Shown: positions 7,874 to 17,456, counted from the stretch's first letter. The stretch is 64,000 nucleotides of DNA from Alkalihalobacillus pseudalcaliphilus (GCF_028610675.1 NZ_JAQQWS010000010.1:1-64000), one strand, 5' to 3'. Numbers and translations are program-made. Notes: generated by a model from the letters alone, not told the origin.

Positions 7874-8566
7874 TTGATTAAACAGATTGTTTGCCATGAA
7901 CTTGAAAAGTCATTTGAAGGTGATAGTACAAAAACGATTGCTTTAAAGAGTACCAATCTGTCTTTTCAAAAAGGGGAATTTACAGCAATTATTGGTCCAT
8001 CTGGTTCGGGTAAGTCTACGTTGTTAAGTTTACTTGGAACATTGGATAAGCCAACAAAAGGTCATATCACCTATGATGATGAAAATATATTGTCCAAAAG
8101 GAAAAGTCATATTGCTGATTTCCGTTTTCAGGAAATTGGTTTTATTTTTCAACAGTTTCATCTGCTTCCTACATTAACCTCTTTAGAGAATGTCCTTACA
8201 CCTTTGTTTTCAAGGAAAGTGTCTTATAATAAACTGAACCGTGCTAAAGAAGTATTAGAACAAGTTGGTTTAAAAGATAAACTTCAATCACTTCCTTCTC
8301 AATTATCTGGAGGTCAACAACAGCGTGTAGCTATTGCCAGAGCAATTATCCATAAGCCAAGCTGGTTATTGGCAGATGAACCGACAGGTAATTTGGATAC
8401 AGACACAGGGGAACGTATTTATGATTTATTAAAAAGTTTAAATGAGCAAGAAGACTGTGGGGTTGTTTTTGTTACGCATGACCCACTACTTGCAGCAAAA
8501 GCCAAACGAATCATCACAATGAAAGATGGAGTTGTTCTTTCTGAAAAGGCTGGTTTTTCGTCATGA
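7874..8566 (+). CDS. ABC transporter ATP-binding protein, MacB/LolD type
   Basis: A 230-aa nucleotide-binding subunit. Walker A GPSGSGKST (41-49), Q-loop near residue 93, signature LSGGQQQ (144-150), Walker B WLLADEP (164-170), D-loop GNLD and H-loop His at THD. The start is TTG at 7874 behind GGGAGGTGGGG. The stop overlaps the start of the permease (ATGA), so the two subunits are translationally coupled. The family powers extrusion of peptides or lipoproteins, or resistance to cell-wall-active peptides; here the substrate is not known. Confidence 0.93.
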   Translation: MIKQIVCHELEKSFEGDSTKTIALKSTNLSFQKGEFTAIIGPSGSGKSTLLSLLGTLDKPTKGHITYDDENILSKRKSHIADFRFQEIGFIFQQFHLLPTLTSLENVLTPLFSRKVSYNKLNRAKEVLEQVGLKDKLQSLPSQLSGGQQQRVAIARAIIHKPSWLLADEPTGNLDTDTGERIYDLLKSLNEQEDCGVVFVTHDPLLAAKAKRIITMKDGVVLSEKAGFSS

Positions 8567-11500
8567 TTCGCTTTATTTGGAATAATTGGTGGCGAAGGAA
8601 AGAACGATTTATTTTGCTTCTTATTGGTGCTTTTATTGTCAGTGCAGGTTTAACCTACTTAATTGGTCTATCTGATACGAATCGAGGAACGATTGTTGAT
8701 ACACTGCAACAACGTTGGACAGCTTCGTATGATATTATTGTTAGACCAGACGGCACCCGTAGTGTAACGGAAGAAAAAAATCTATTGGAACCAAATTATA
8801 TGAGTGGTTTAAGTGGCGGGATTAGTGTTTCACAGTATGAAACGATCAAAGAAATTAACGGTGTAGAGGTGGCTGCCCCGATTGCCATGATTGGATATGC
8901 AGATTATCAGGTACATTATGGGTCTGTTGAATTGTCCGATGATGGGATATATCGGAGACAAACTACTACTACGATTGACAACGGGTTAGGAGAAGTAAAT
9001 TCTGTAACAAATTCATATTTCCCAATAAATGTTTGGGACTTTTTTGATAAAGGATCTGAATATGGAACGGGTGCGCCTCACCTAGATTTAGTGGTCCATT
9101 CTCAATCTCTTCTTGCTGGTATTGATCCTGAACAGGAAGCAAAACTTGTTGGACTCGATCAAGCGATTGTAAAGATAGGTTCAAGTAGGTATTTTAATGA
9201 GATGGATTCTTATTTGTATAATACAGGTAATGATTATCATGAGTTTCCGATTATTGTGAATCGTCAAGCCTTTGTTGAGAAAGTCGAGGAAATAACATTT
9301 GAACGTTTGGAGCTCCCTATCACAAGAGGGAATGCTGAAGAAATAATGGAAGAGGTTAAGGAGAAAGGTGGGGCATTATATCTTGATACGATAGACGGTG
9401 AGGTTGTAGAGTCCTACACATATACAGGGGAAGAGACATTTCATACGTTTGTAGGAGAAATGACAGGAGTGAATTGGCAGACCGGTAATATTATCGATGA
9501 TGGCAATCGAGAGGAAGGTGAACACATAACCGGTATAGTCTTTAAGCCAACCCCAATTGAATATCAAGAAATTGCTAGTCCATTTGTAGACCGATGGCCT
9601 TATTCTTATCAGGTAGTTCCTTTTCAAAATGGAGGTGATACCGTAGGGGTTTATCGGAATAAAGAGACGTTCCGTCAACCACAATTGATGGCTGAAGAAT
9701 ATTTAGATTTACCACGCACGAAGCCTAATTGGGTCGGCTTTTATGATTCAAGTCAATTAGACATATCTAAAGATCCGACGAATGAATTGCCGATGGAAAC
9801 GTATCGGCCAGCATCGGCAGAATTTGTAATGGATGCTAATGGGACCCCAATTAACCCTCCTAGGCAATTAAAGCCTAATGGTGATCCTTATAGTTTCTTA
9901 TCAGACCCACCTGGTATGTTGACGACAATTGAAGCGGCAGAACATTTACTTGGAGAAGAGCCGATTTCAGCTATTCGAATTAAAGTTGAAGGAATTACAA
10001 ACATGAATGATGAAAGCCAAGCCATCTTGGAGCGAGTAACAGCTGAAATTGAAGAAAAGACAGGTCTAATTACAGATATCACATTGGGATCTTCGCCGCA
10101 ATTAGCTTTAACGTATGTGCCAAGTATTAATGACGGGGATGAAATTGGTTGGCTACAGCAACCATGGGTTAATATTGGTTCTTCGATTTCAATTTTTAGA
10201 GAAACGAAGGTTGGATTTTCTGGGATTGTTACAAGTGTTATTGCTGTGGCGATAGTCTATGTTTGGTCCTCAGGTGTTGTCAACTTATTGGCACGACGAA
10301 AAGAGTTTGCAGTATTACTTTCAATAGGCTGGAGACCAGGTCAATTAAAAAAATTATTATTATTAGAGTCTTTAATTATTGGGCTTTTTGTGGCGTTTGT
10401 ATCATGGGGCATGCTAGGTTTTGTTTATATCTCAACTGAATCAGCGAGCTCGCTATCTCGTTTCATATGGACAGGTCTATTTGGTTTGATTGTTTATTTG
10501 TTGGGGTCCGTAGTACCGATGGTAATGTCAGGGAGTATATCTCCATATGAAGCAATGCGAAGTGGTGAAATTTCTAGTAATAGTAAACGAATTGTCCAAG
10601 CAAGAGGCATTAATCGTATGGCTTTTAACCATTTTATTGGCAAGTGGAAACGGAGTGTTCTCTCAATTATCTCGATCGCCCTACCTACCTCTCTTTTAGC
10701 TGTGTTTCTATACATTACACTACGATTAAGAGGGGTTATGTATACATCTTTATTAGGAGAATATGTAGCGTTAGAGGTAGGCACAGTTCAATATGTGGCG
10801 ATAATAATTGCATTAATCATAGCTGTATTAACAACTGCTGAAATTATTTGGCAAAACGTTTCTGAGAGACGTGAGGAAATTGCTTTATTACAAGCGATTG
10901 GTTGGAGAAGAGCAAATATCCGCAGACTGATACTTGCTGAGGGGATGTTTGCCGGGTTGATCGCAGCTATAATCGGTTTATCCTTGGCATTTATTATACT
11001 GTGGGGTTTATATGGAGACTTTCCATTAGAAGAAATAGGTTTTATCTTAGTTACGGGTTTGATTCCAGTAGTAATTGGGCTTATGGGAAGTGTGCTACCA
11101 GCTGAAAAGGCTGTTCGTATTACACCATACCAAGGTACTAATAGTTCATACTCTAACCGCGCAGTAGTAGAGAGAAGGCTTAAATGGACGCTTTTGTCCG
11201 TATCTATTTTAATAGTTGCGTCTTTCTTGTATACAATGATAAAAGCAGCTCCTCATTTTGAACAAGTGAGTTCTACAGAAGATGTTGGTCAGGTTTCTAG
11301 ACCGACAGTAGGTGATGTAACAAGGAATACAACAACAGAAAATGAAGAGCAAGAGCCAGAGTCAACAGATATTATTGATCCGATGGCCACACCTGGAAAT
11401 TATGAATTAGAGTTTTCCTCTGAACAAACGAGTGAAAGTGTCGGTTGGGGAAGTATGATATCTTATTCAGCTCATGAAGTTGAGAGTAAATTACCAGAAC

Positions 11501-11802
11501 CTAAACAAGGTATGCAAAATGTAGCGGTTGAATTTATGTTTGAAATTAAAGATACAATGATTTTTGACATGAGATTTAAACAACATTTTTCACTTATAAT
11601 AGGGGGAGAATCTTATCGACCGGTGGAATATACGATACTTGAAGAGGTAGGGTGGCAGGATGAACGCTGGTTAAATGGAAATAGTGATGGGAAAATGCAT
11701 GCTATACTCGATTTTACAATTCCTGATGATATTGAAAGTTACGGATTTATTTTTCAGAATTTTCAAGGTACAGGAAGAGGATTTATGATTTGGTTTAATT
11801 AA
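8563..11802 (+). CDS. Giant FtsX-family ABC permease
   Basis: A 1079-aa permease partner of the preceding ATPase, starting in its stop codon. Layout: first transmembrane helix (about 14-36), an extracytoplasmic domain of some 500 residues, a first FtsX membrane block (about 550-660), a second (about 735-860), a last helix (about 873-892), then a C-terminal extracytoplasmic domain of about 185 residues. The tail has a linker rich in Glu and Thr and a beta-rich module. Cytoplasmic loops carry the repeated FtsX motif (LSIGWRPGQL and LQAIGWRRANI). Mechanotransmission or peptide export is typical of the family; the extra C-terminal domain is unusual. Confidence 0.88.
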   Translation: MIRFIWNNWWRRKERFILLLIGAFIVSAGLTYLIGLSDTNRGTIVDTLQQRWTASYDIIVRPDGTRSVTEEKNLLEPNYMSGLSGGISVSQYETIKEINGVEVAAPIAMIGYADYQVHYGSVELSDDGIYRRQTTTTIDNGLGEVNSVTNSYFPINVWDFFDKGSEYGTGAPHLDLVVHSQSLLAGIDPEQEAKLVGLDQAIVKIGSSRYFNEMDSYLYNTGNDYHEFPIIVNRQAFVEKVEEITFERLELPITRGNAEEIMEEVKEKGGALYLDTIDGEVVESYTYTGEETFHTFVGEMTGVNWQTGNIIDDGNREEGEHITGIVFKPTPIEYQEIASPFVDRWPYSYQVVPFQNGGDTVGVYRNKETFRQPQLMAEEYLDLPRTKPNWVGFYDSSQLDISKDPTNELPMETYRPASAEFVMDANGTPINPPRQLKPNGDPYSFLSDPPGMLTTIEAAEHLLGEEPISAIRIKVEGITNMNDESQAILERVTAEIEEKTGLITDITLGSSPQLALTYVPSINDGDEIGWLQQPWVNIGSSISIFRETKVGFSGIVTSVIAVAIVYVWSSGVVNLLARRKEFAVLLSIGWRPGQLKKLLLLESLIIGLFVAFVSWGMLGFVYISTESASSLSRFIWTGLFGLIVYLLGSVVPMVMSGSISPYEAMRSGEISSNSKRIVQARGINRMAFNHFIGKWKRSVLSIISIALPTSLLAVFLYITLRLRGVMYTSLLGEYVALEVGTVQYVAIIIALIIAVLTTAEIIWQNVSERREEIALLQAIGWRRANIRRLILAEGMFAGLIAAIIGLSLAFIILWGLYGDFPLEEIGFILVTGLIPVVIGLMGSVLPAEKAVRITPYQGTNSSYSNRAVVERRLKWTLLSVSILIVASFLYTMIKAAPHFEQVSSTEDVGQVSRPTVGDVTRNTTTENEEQEPESTDIIDPMATPGNYELEFSSEQTSESVGWGSMISYSAHEVESKLPEPKQGMQNVAVEFMFEIKDTMIFDMRFKQHFSLIIGGESYRPVEYTILEEVGWQDERWLNGNSDGKMHAILDFTIPDDIESYGFIFQNFQGTGRGFMIWFN

Positions 11803-12150
11803 GCTTTTCCTTAGGGCTACAATACTTATTTTTGTACCTCTTCTTGGTGTAACGCGTGTTGAGAGTTTTACAGTGTGCCTAAGGTATACTATACTATCCA
11901 ACAGTGTATGTTGTTGGTAATTCATTTACCATTAGTCGTTTTTTTGGGACGGTTGTATTTACTTGAAACAGGATGGGGAAATATTGGATATCGAGTTGTT
12001 GAATGATGATCGGATTCGTTCCAACCAAACACAACAATAAGCTACATAAATTTTAAAGTCAGCAATTTAAGAAATTGCTTCAATTGTATACATATTTCGC
12101 CATTCCTTTTCATGTATTTTAATTGAATAACCTTCCCAATTGAGGTGTAA
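11803..12150. other. Intergenic, no gene seen
   Basis: About 350 bp between the permease and a minus-strand terminator. No convincing coding frame, and no strong terminator for the transporter operon. Confidence 0.6.
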
Positions 12151-12185
12151 GAAAAAGAGCCTTCCTACATTTAAGGAAGGCCCCG
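12151..12185 (-). terminator. Terminator of the MFS pseudogene
   Basis: Stem GCCTTCCT / AGGAAGGC followed on the minus strand by CTCTTTTTCTT. Confidence 0.8.
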
Positions 12186-12288
12186 TTAGAAAAATGGAGA
12201 AACACTAATTACTAACTGTGTTTTTATATGAATAACATTTGAGAAAACGAAAAAAACCTAATTTTTCATCCTTACATTGGCTAATACA

Positions 12289-13513
12289 TCACATTGAATG
12301 GGCATCGGAAAGCTTATAGTTCTTCAAATAACTTAACTTAAATGCTAATAAAGACACGAGCAAATAAGCGATACCTGCAAGTAAATAAACGAATCGAACA
12401 CCAATCAAATCAGCCAATATACCAACAACTAATACCATTACTCCTGCAAGAGGAGTTAATAAAGCATTCCTGGCTGCCATAATACCTGCTCTGCGACTTT
12501 CAGGAATAGCATCCTGTAGCAAAGCAACTTGACATATATCCCGAGCTTGATACATCGGTCCCATTAGTATACAAAGCAATAAGGCAATTATTGGAATCGT
12601 ATTGAGAGAAAATAGAATCGTCAGTACCCCCATAGATAAGCCACTTAACCCAATGTTTATACCAATCTTTGATGAGAATGCTTTTGCTTTATACGTAACA
12701 AGTACACTGCCAAAAATTGCCCCTATAAAATAAGCCGCGTTAATAAAACCCCACCATTCTTCACCTGCACCTAACACAACGGTCGTAAATGCCAAGATTA
12801 GGGCAGATGTCCAGATTGCATTAGCTATCGCTTCAACTGAATCCATAATCGTAATACCACGTACCACTTTTATTCTCCAAATTTCTTTCCAAGCAGGAGA
12901 AGTATGCACTTTTTTAGGTAGTATTGCCCTCTCATTATGTAACTTAATCATTACAATAAGAACCCCACTACTAATAAAAAATAAAGCTATTGCCCCAATT
13001 AAGATATGAAACGGAATATATAAAGCCAAAATAGCCCCAAATGCCCAACCTGCTGTTGCTAATAATTGTTCTATCATGACGAGCGTTCCGTTTGCCTTAA
13101 TATACTCATTCCTATTAATGACTAAAGGTAAAATGGCGAATCTAGCTGGTGAATACCACGCATTCAAAAATGATAAAGCCATAAGACCAAGAAACATAAA
13201 AGTGAGCCCCAATGTGGTCTCCATATATAGAAAATATCCTATACCAATAGCAGTAAATCCTTTCAACCAACCTGTTACATGTAAAATTTTCTGCAGAGGA
13301 ATCAATGGAATAAGAGGCTAGAAAAGAACTAACAAATAGTGTTAAAGACATAAGCGCTAACACTAAAGCGGGACCTGTTGCACTCTCTGTTCTTTGATAT
13401 ACCTCTACCATAACGATAACTTGAATGAGAATTTGAGCTAATGAATGGAAGGATTGAGAGAACCATAATTTCAGAAAGTTAGGTTGTTTAAAGATAGGTA
13501 TGTTTGCTTCCAT
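12289..13513 (-). pseudogene. MFS transporter, broken by a frameshift
   Basis: A major facilitator efflux protein of about 400 aa in two frames. The ATG at 13513 behind CTAGGAG opens a 5' frame with a membrane start (PNFLKLWFSQSFHSLAQ) that reads to about LFVSSFLASYSID. The rest continues in another frame from about 13305 (PLQKILHVTGWLKG) to the stop at 12289, with some nine more helices. The shift lies near 13300-13310, a single-base indel. It is either a real null allele or a sequencing error; the rest of both parts is free of stops, which fits a recent event. Confidence 0.85.
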
Positions 13514-13713
13514 AAGTACTCCTAGCAGAACTTTTATTTCATAAAGATTATCACAAAAACAGAACTTTCTAAACATTATTATAAAGTACAAGTAAAGGCA
13601 ATAGAAGAATCCTACATAGATAGTTAATTTTCACTCTATATATTCAGGTTAATCGTAAATATATATATAAGTAATTAACTAATTCTCTTTAACTACATTC
13701 ACACTTTAAAATG

Positions 13714-13755
13714 GATGTATAACAAAAACGAGTTATTCAATTAGATTTATACATC
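13714..13755. promoter_or_regulatory. Inverted repeat before ABC operon
   Basis: GATGTATAA (13714-13722) and TTATACATC (13747-13755) form a perfect 9-bp inverted repeat with a 24-nt spacer, ending just before the AGGAGGAGGG ribosome site of the next gene. It is a candidate operator. Confidence 0.5.
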
Positions 13756-13771
13756 TAGGAGGAGGGTTAAT

Positions 13772-14623
13772 GTGACCCATTTATTAGAAATCAAACATGT
13801 GAAAAAAGCTTACGGTCAGAAGGTGGTTTTGAAAGATATTTCATTTACTGTTCCTACAGGTTCTATTGTAGCCTTTATAGGTGATAATGGGGCCGGTAAA
13901 TCGACAACATTTAAATCGATTTTAGGGCTGACAACGATAGACGATGGTACGGTTAAAATTTTTGGGGAAGAGTGTGTAAATAATTCAGAGACTAAAGAGG
14001 AGATAGGTGTCGTATTTGATGCGATGAACTTACCCGCAAACCTTACTATCAAGCAAATTAACCGAGTATATAATCAATTATTTAGAGCGTGGGATGAGGA
14101 GAATTTTAAGCGATTAATTCATAATTTCCAACTACCTTTAGGTGAAAAAATTAGCAAGTTTTCTAGAGGAATGTCAATGAAATTATCTGTAGCGGTAGCA
14201 CTTTCTCATCATGCCCGTCTCTTAATTTTAGATGAAGCGACAGGTGGCTTAGACCCTTCCTCACGTGAAGAGTTACTAACGGAATTAATGAACTTTGTCA
14301 AAGAGAGCAATAGGGGAATTTTACTATCATCTCATATCATGAGCGATATAGACAAGATAGCAGACCATCTAGTCATTATTAAAGACGGGGAAATTTTATT
14401 AAATGAAGCAAAGGCAACGGTTTTTGAGAAGTTTGCGATTGTTGAAGTGAATGCTGAACAGCTTACACAGATTCATGATGAATGGATTGTAGCAAAAAGA
14501 AATGATGGATCGCGTTATAGTGTTCTGGTATCTAATAAAGATGCTTTACCGGATGCCATTACGAGTAGCGAGCTAACGATGGATCATTTAAGTCTTATTC
14601 TAACAAGGAGTGAATCCAAATGA
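13772..14623 (+). CDS. ABC-2 type transporter ATP-binding protein
   Basis: A 283-aa nucleotide-binding subunit of an ABC-2 exporter. Walker A GDNGAGKST (37-45), atypical signature FSRGM (130-134), Walker B LLILDEA (150-156) and H-loop SSH. The C-terminal 70 residues form the accessory domain common in bacitracin- and Ytr/YhcG-type exporters. Start GTG behind AGGAGGAGGG. The stop overlaps the permease start. Such modules usually follow a GntR-family repressor gene; none is present here. Substrate unknown; export of peptides or envelope-stress relief is the usual role. Confidence 0.9.
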   Translation: MTHLLEIKHVKKAYGQKVVLKDISFTVPTGSIVAFIGDNGAGKSTTFKSILGLTTIDDGTVKIFGEECVNNSETKEEIGVVFDAMNLPANLTIKQINRVYNQLFRAWDEENFKRLIHNFQLPLGEKISKFSRGMSMKLSVAVALSHHARLLILDEATGGLDPSSREELLTELMNFVKESNRGILLSSHIMSDIDKIADHLVIIKDGEILLNEAKATVFEKFAIVEVNAEQLTQIHDEWIVAKRNDGSRYSVLVSNKDALPDAITSSELTMDHLSLILTRSESK

Positions 14624-15267
14624 ATGCTTTACTACTGACCAATTATTACTTAGTCTATCGCAGCTTATTCATGTATGCAGGCATTGCCTTCTTAGCATCA
14701 GCCTTGATTCTACATTTCGGGGATGCTTCCTTACAACCATTAGCGGCGATGCTTGCTATCCTATTCCTTGTCATGCCAGCATTAGAGGTCATCAAACATG
14801 AGGGGAAATCCGGGTACGATAAATTTGTATTAACATTACCTGTCACAAGAAAAAAAGTGATCTCAAGTCATTATATGTTTTATTTGTTGGTTGTATTAAT
14901 GGGAACATTATTATCAATCAGTGTGTTTTATCTGTATGGATTCATTACTTCTAATCCGATTGAACATATTATAAGTATCGTTAGTACAGGCACATTTATT
15001 GTCATAACGGCAGGGGCCATTTCTTATCCATTGTTATTTACATTCGGTTCAGAAAAATCAGATGCCATTACGATTGGTGGAGCGGGTGGGGCCTTGTTAT
15101 CTATGTTTGGTTTGGAAAGTTTAGTGGCAACGCTCGTTCAGAATAATATTTTGCCATTTGAATTATCACCATCTAATTTGATGGTGATGTATGTAGCGGC
15201 TGGTTGCATTTTCTATGTGCTATCCTTCTTCATTTCGGTGTGGATTTATAACAAAAAGGAATTTTGA
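14620..15267 (+). CDS. ABC-2 transporter permease
   Basis: A 215-aa membrane protein with about six hydrophobic helices, starting in the stop codon of the ATPase gene (ATGA). The loop with LTLPVTRKKVISSHY after the second helix is typical of ABC-2 permeases paired with YhcG/Ytr ATPases. With the preceding gene it makes a complete two-gene exporter of one ATPase and one permease type. No clear terminator follows. Confidence 0.87.
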   Translation: MNALLLTNYYLVYRSLFMYAGIAFLASALILHFGDASLQPLAAMLAILFLVMPALEVIKHEGKSGYDKFVLTLPVTRKKVISSHYMFYLLVVLMGTLLSISVFYLYGFITSNPIEHIISIVSTGTFIVITAGAISYPLLFTFGSEKSDAITIGGAGGALLSMFGLESLVATLVQNNILPFELSPSNLMVMYVAAGCIFYVLSFFISVWIYNKKEF

Positions 15268-15383
15268 ACGGTTCGGTACGATGTGAAAAATCACTACAAT
15301 AGTGGATGTTCATTTTCACTTATATATGTAACTCATAATTGTGACAAGTAACTGTTATACTGCTAGGGGAAGGAGTGATGAAG

Positions 15384-15824
15384 TTGAACAAAATAGAACG
15401 TTTTTGGAACGAATTTCAGGAATCCATGGATTTAAAAGAAGCTCAATATAAGGATGCTTTTCAATTTGGGGTAGAACCCGATTATTTGGCTCATCTCGTA
15501 TTAGAGGGTAAAAAGACCGCAACAACATCTGGCTATGTTTTTTATGAGTTAGAAAATGCACCACTACCTCAACGAAATGACTATAGCATTATACTTAATC
15601 GTTTAGATGAACCAGTCGCAGTGATACAAATGGAATCGGTTGAAGTAAAGCCCATGAACGAAGTGACCGAAGAATTTGCATTAGCAGAAGGCGAGGGAGA
15701 CTATCATTTCTGGTGGGAAGCTCACAAAAAGTTCTTCACGCCATTATTAAAGGATTATGGTAAAGAGTTTTCTCCTGATATGCTTGTTGTTTGTGAAAGG
15801 TTTAAAAAAGTATATCCGAAGTAG
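15384..15824 (+). CDS. ASCH domain protein
   Basis: A 146-aa protein of the ASCH superfamily, a PUA-like fold thought to bind RNA or nucleotides. Visible family features are the segment LVLEGKKTATTSGY and the later YSIILNRLDEPVAVIQ barrel. The start was set at TTG 15384, eight bases after GGAG; the ATG at 15378 is only two bases from that site and the GTG at 15375 overlaps it. Single gene with a terminator shared with the convergent RidA-like gene. Biological substrate unknown. Confidence 0.82.
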   Translation: MNKIERFWNEFQESMDLKEAQYKDAFQFGVEPDYLAHLVLEGKKTATTSGYVFYELENAPLPQRNDYSIILNRLDEPVAVIQMESVEVKPMNEVTEEFALAEGEGDYHFWWEAHKKFFTPLLKDYGKEFSPDMLVVCERFKKVYPK

Positions 15825-15933
15825 GTGGAAATAGGTGATTCCTAATCTTCTTGGGATGAAGAAAATAATAAGTTGTGCCTTCAAGTTTTGCAGTGCTTAT
15901 TGTTGAAAGGTGCTGAGTTATGACAATAGTAAA

Positions 15934-15966
15934 AAGGAACAGTATTCGCTGTTCCTTAATTTTTAT
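15934..15966. terminator. Bidirectional terminator
   Basis: Stem AAGGAACAG / CTGTTCCTT, followed by AATTTTTATTT on the plus strand and by TTTTTA-like sequence on the minus strand, between two convergent genes. Confidence 0.8.
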
Positions 15967-15975
15967 TTCAGATGG

Positions 15976-16368
15976 TTAAGTTGAAGCACACCATAACTCG
16001 ATTTCTATCTTCAATTCAGGCAATCCTAATGCGGATATATATGCAATGGTCATAGATGGGTAGTCTCCTTCAAACAGTTCATTCCATTTGAGGTAGAAAT
16101 ACGCCCAGTCTATTTCCTCTGTTGCCCAAATATTAACTTTAATTACGTTGTCTGGAAGGAGCCCTTCTGATTCTAGGGCTTTTTTTATATTTACAAACGT
16201 ATAATTGACTTGATCGGTTAAACTATCAGGGACATTTCCGTTCATATCTATTCCGATTTGACCAGATGTTACTATTAAGCTTGCTCCTGCTGGTACTCTA
16301 GTGACATGGCTATAATCGCCTACTGGTTTTGGCATGGACTTAGGGTTGTTTCTGATAATATTCAACAT
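15976..16368 (-). CDS. RidA/YjgF-family protein, atypical
   Basis: A 130-aa member of the Rid family, trimeric small proteins of which RidA deaminates reactive enamines and imines. The fold is clear (TSGQIGID, DQVNYTFVNIKKALESEGL, VKVNIWAT, LKIEIELWC). The arginine that RidA uses for catalysis, normally in an ARTx segment before the last strand, is replaced here: the segment reads PSMTIAY. So deaminase activity is doubtful and it may belong to another Rid subgroup. Start ATG 16368 behind GCGAGG. Confidence 0.85.
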   Translation of the reverse strand: MLNIIRNNPKSMPKPVGDYSHVTRVPAGASLIVTSGQIGIDMNGNVPDSLTDQVNYTFVNIKKALESEGLLPDNVIKVNIWATEEIDWAYFYLKWNELFEGDYPSMTIAYISALGLPELKIEIELWCAST

Positions 16369-16627
16369 TATATTACCTCGCTCATTATAAATTTACCGAA
16401 GATCCTTTCAAGTAATTAGACAGACTCCACCAATTACATGTTTTTAAAAGAAAACGGCAGTTGAGTATCCATAACCGATAGATAAATATGCAAGTATTTT
16501 CTTTTTCATGGCATGGACACTTCCTTTCTTCATAATGGGAGTAAAGAGGTATGTGGTATAACATAGCATTAGTTTTATACGTTTAATCATATCATATTTA
16601 CTATATAAAGATGAGGCCAATTTGGAA

Positions 16628-16745
16628 TATCGTGTAGCTGAACATTCGAAAGAGTATCTACTCAAATCAAGAATTACTAGCGATAACGTTTGGCAAGCGT
16701 CTAAGAAAGTCTTTAATTGTTTAATATCCAACATCAAGTTCCTCC
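16628..16745 (-). pseudogene. LysR-family regulator remnant (N-terminus)
   Basis: On the minus strand a good site (AGGAGG) precedes ATG at 16734 and MLDIKQLKTFLDACQTLS, the standard start of a LysR-type helix-turn-helix. After about 18 residues the similarity stops and no frame restores the family pattern, so only the very beginning of the gene remains. It faces the remains of an MdaB-like reductase gene. Confidence 0.6.
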
Positions 16746-16758
16746 TATCGAAAAAAAT

Positions 16759-16783
16759 GATGATTATTATCATAATAATCATC
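16759..16783. promoter_or_regulatory. Perfect 12-bp inverted repeat between gene remnants
   Basis: GATGATTATTAT and ATAATAATCATC with a single central base. It lies between the decayed LysR and oxidoreductase genes, where a LysR-type operator would be expected. Confidence 0.6.
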
Positions 16784-16841
16784 TGTAACGATTCTACTTT
16801 GTATTGTAATCTGTCATACACACAGTTCAATATTGGGAGGC

Positions 16842-17090
16842 GGTACAAATGAAATGGAGACGAATGTATTAAAGGGATATCACATATCTGAAGAAATTGA
16901 GAAATTCAAGAAAGCAGATTTCATAATTATTCAAACGCCTATCTACTGGTTTAGCCTTCCAGGAGTTTTAAAGAAGTATATCGATGCTGTGTTTGTTCCG
17001 GATATCTTTTTTACAAATTCGAATGAGTTTGGCCGTGGTGGTCAATTTGACGGTAAAAAATATATGTTATCAGTCCTTGGAGGCTCATGA
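16842..17090 (+). pseudogene. MdaB-like NAD(P)H quinone reductase fragment
   Basis: About 80 residues match the middle of flavodoxin-fold NAD(P)H oxidoreductases of the MdaB type: ISEEIEKFKKADFIIIQTPIY, LKKYIDAVF and GGQFDGKKYMLSV. The first 40 or so residues and the whole C-terminal third are missing, so it cannot be a working enzyme. With the LysR stump on the other strand it is the wreck of a regulator-target pair. Confidence 0.7.
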
Positions 17091-17456
17091 ATCGGTGTTT
17101 TTTTCAGCTTTATTTCTAAATTCCTCTTGTTTATAAAAGTTTACTTTCTCCATATTATCGCTCTCTTCTTTATTAACTTTTATTTTTTTGGAAAAAGCCT
17201 CTTTTCGTACGAATATAAGAACCTAATTACAATAGTTTAGGGTCTATCGTAAATGAATACAGGTACTCATCTTGGAAGAAAAGAACTCAGACGCTTGTTA
17301 AATGGTGGCGTTCATGTTCGTGTGAGAATAATAGATAAGAAAAAATATATACATAGAAAAGCTGAATTCATTCATTCAGCTTTTTTAGGATCATATAAGT
17401 ATTTTAACAAAAACGCAGAACTTTTTATTTGAGTATCTTTATTTTATCTAATATGA
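17091..17456. other. Intergenic, possible gene debris
   Basis: AT-rich. A 59-codon frame from ATG 17254 (MNTGTHLGRKELRRLL) has no ribosome site and runs through a terminator hairpin, so I do not call it. Nothing else recognised. Confidence 0.5.
17357..17386 (+). terminator. Terminator-like hairpin
   Basis: Stem AAAGCTGAAT / ATTCAGCTTT then TTTT. The gene it served is not obvious. Confidence 0.65.

Noticed and set aside
16444..16848. 134-aa minus-strand frame
   Set aside because: Only the LysR-like start within it is meaningful; the rest has no family pattern.
17254..17433. 59-codon frame MNTGTHLGRKELRRLL
   Set aside because: No ribosome site, passes through a terminator hairpin, no family recognised.
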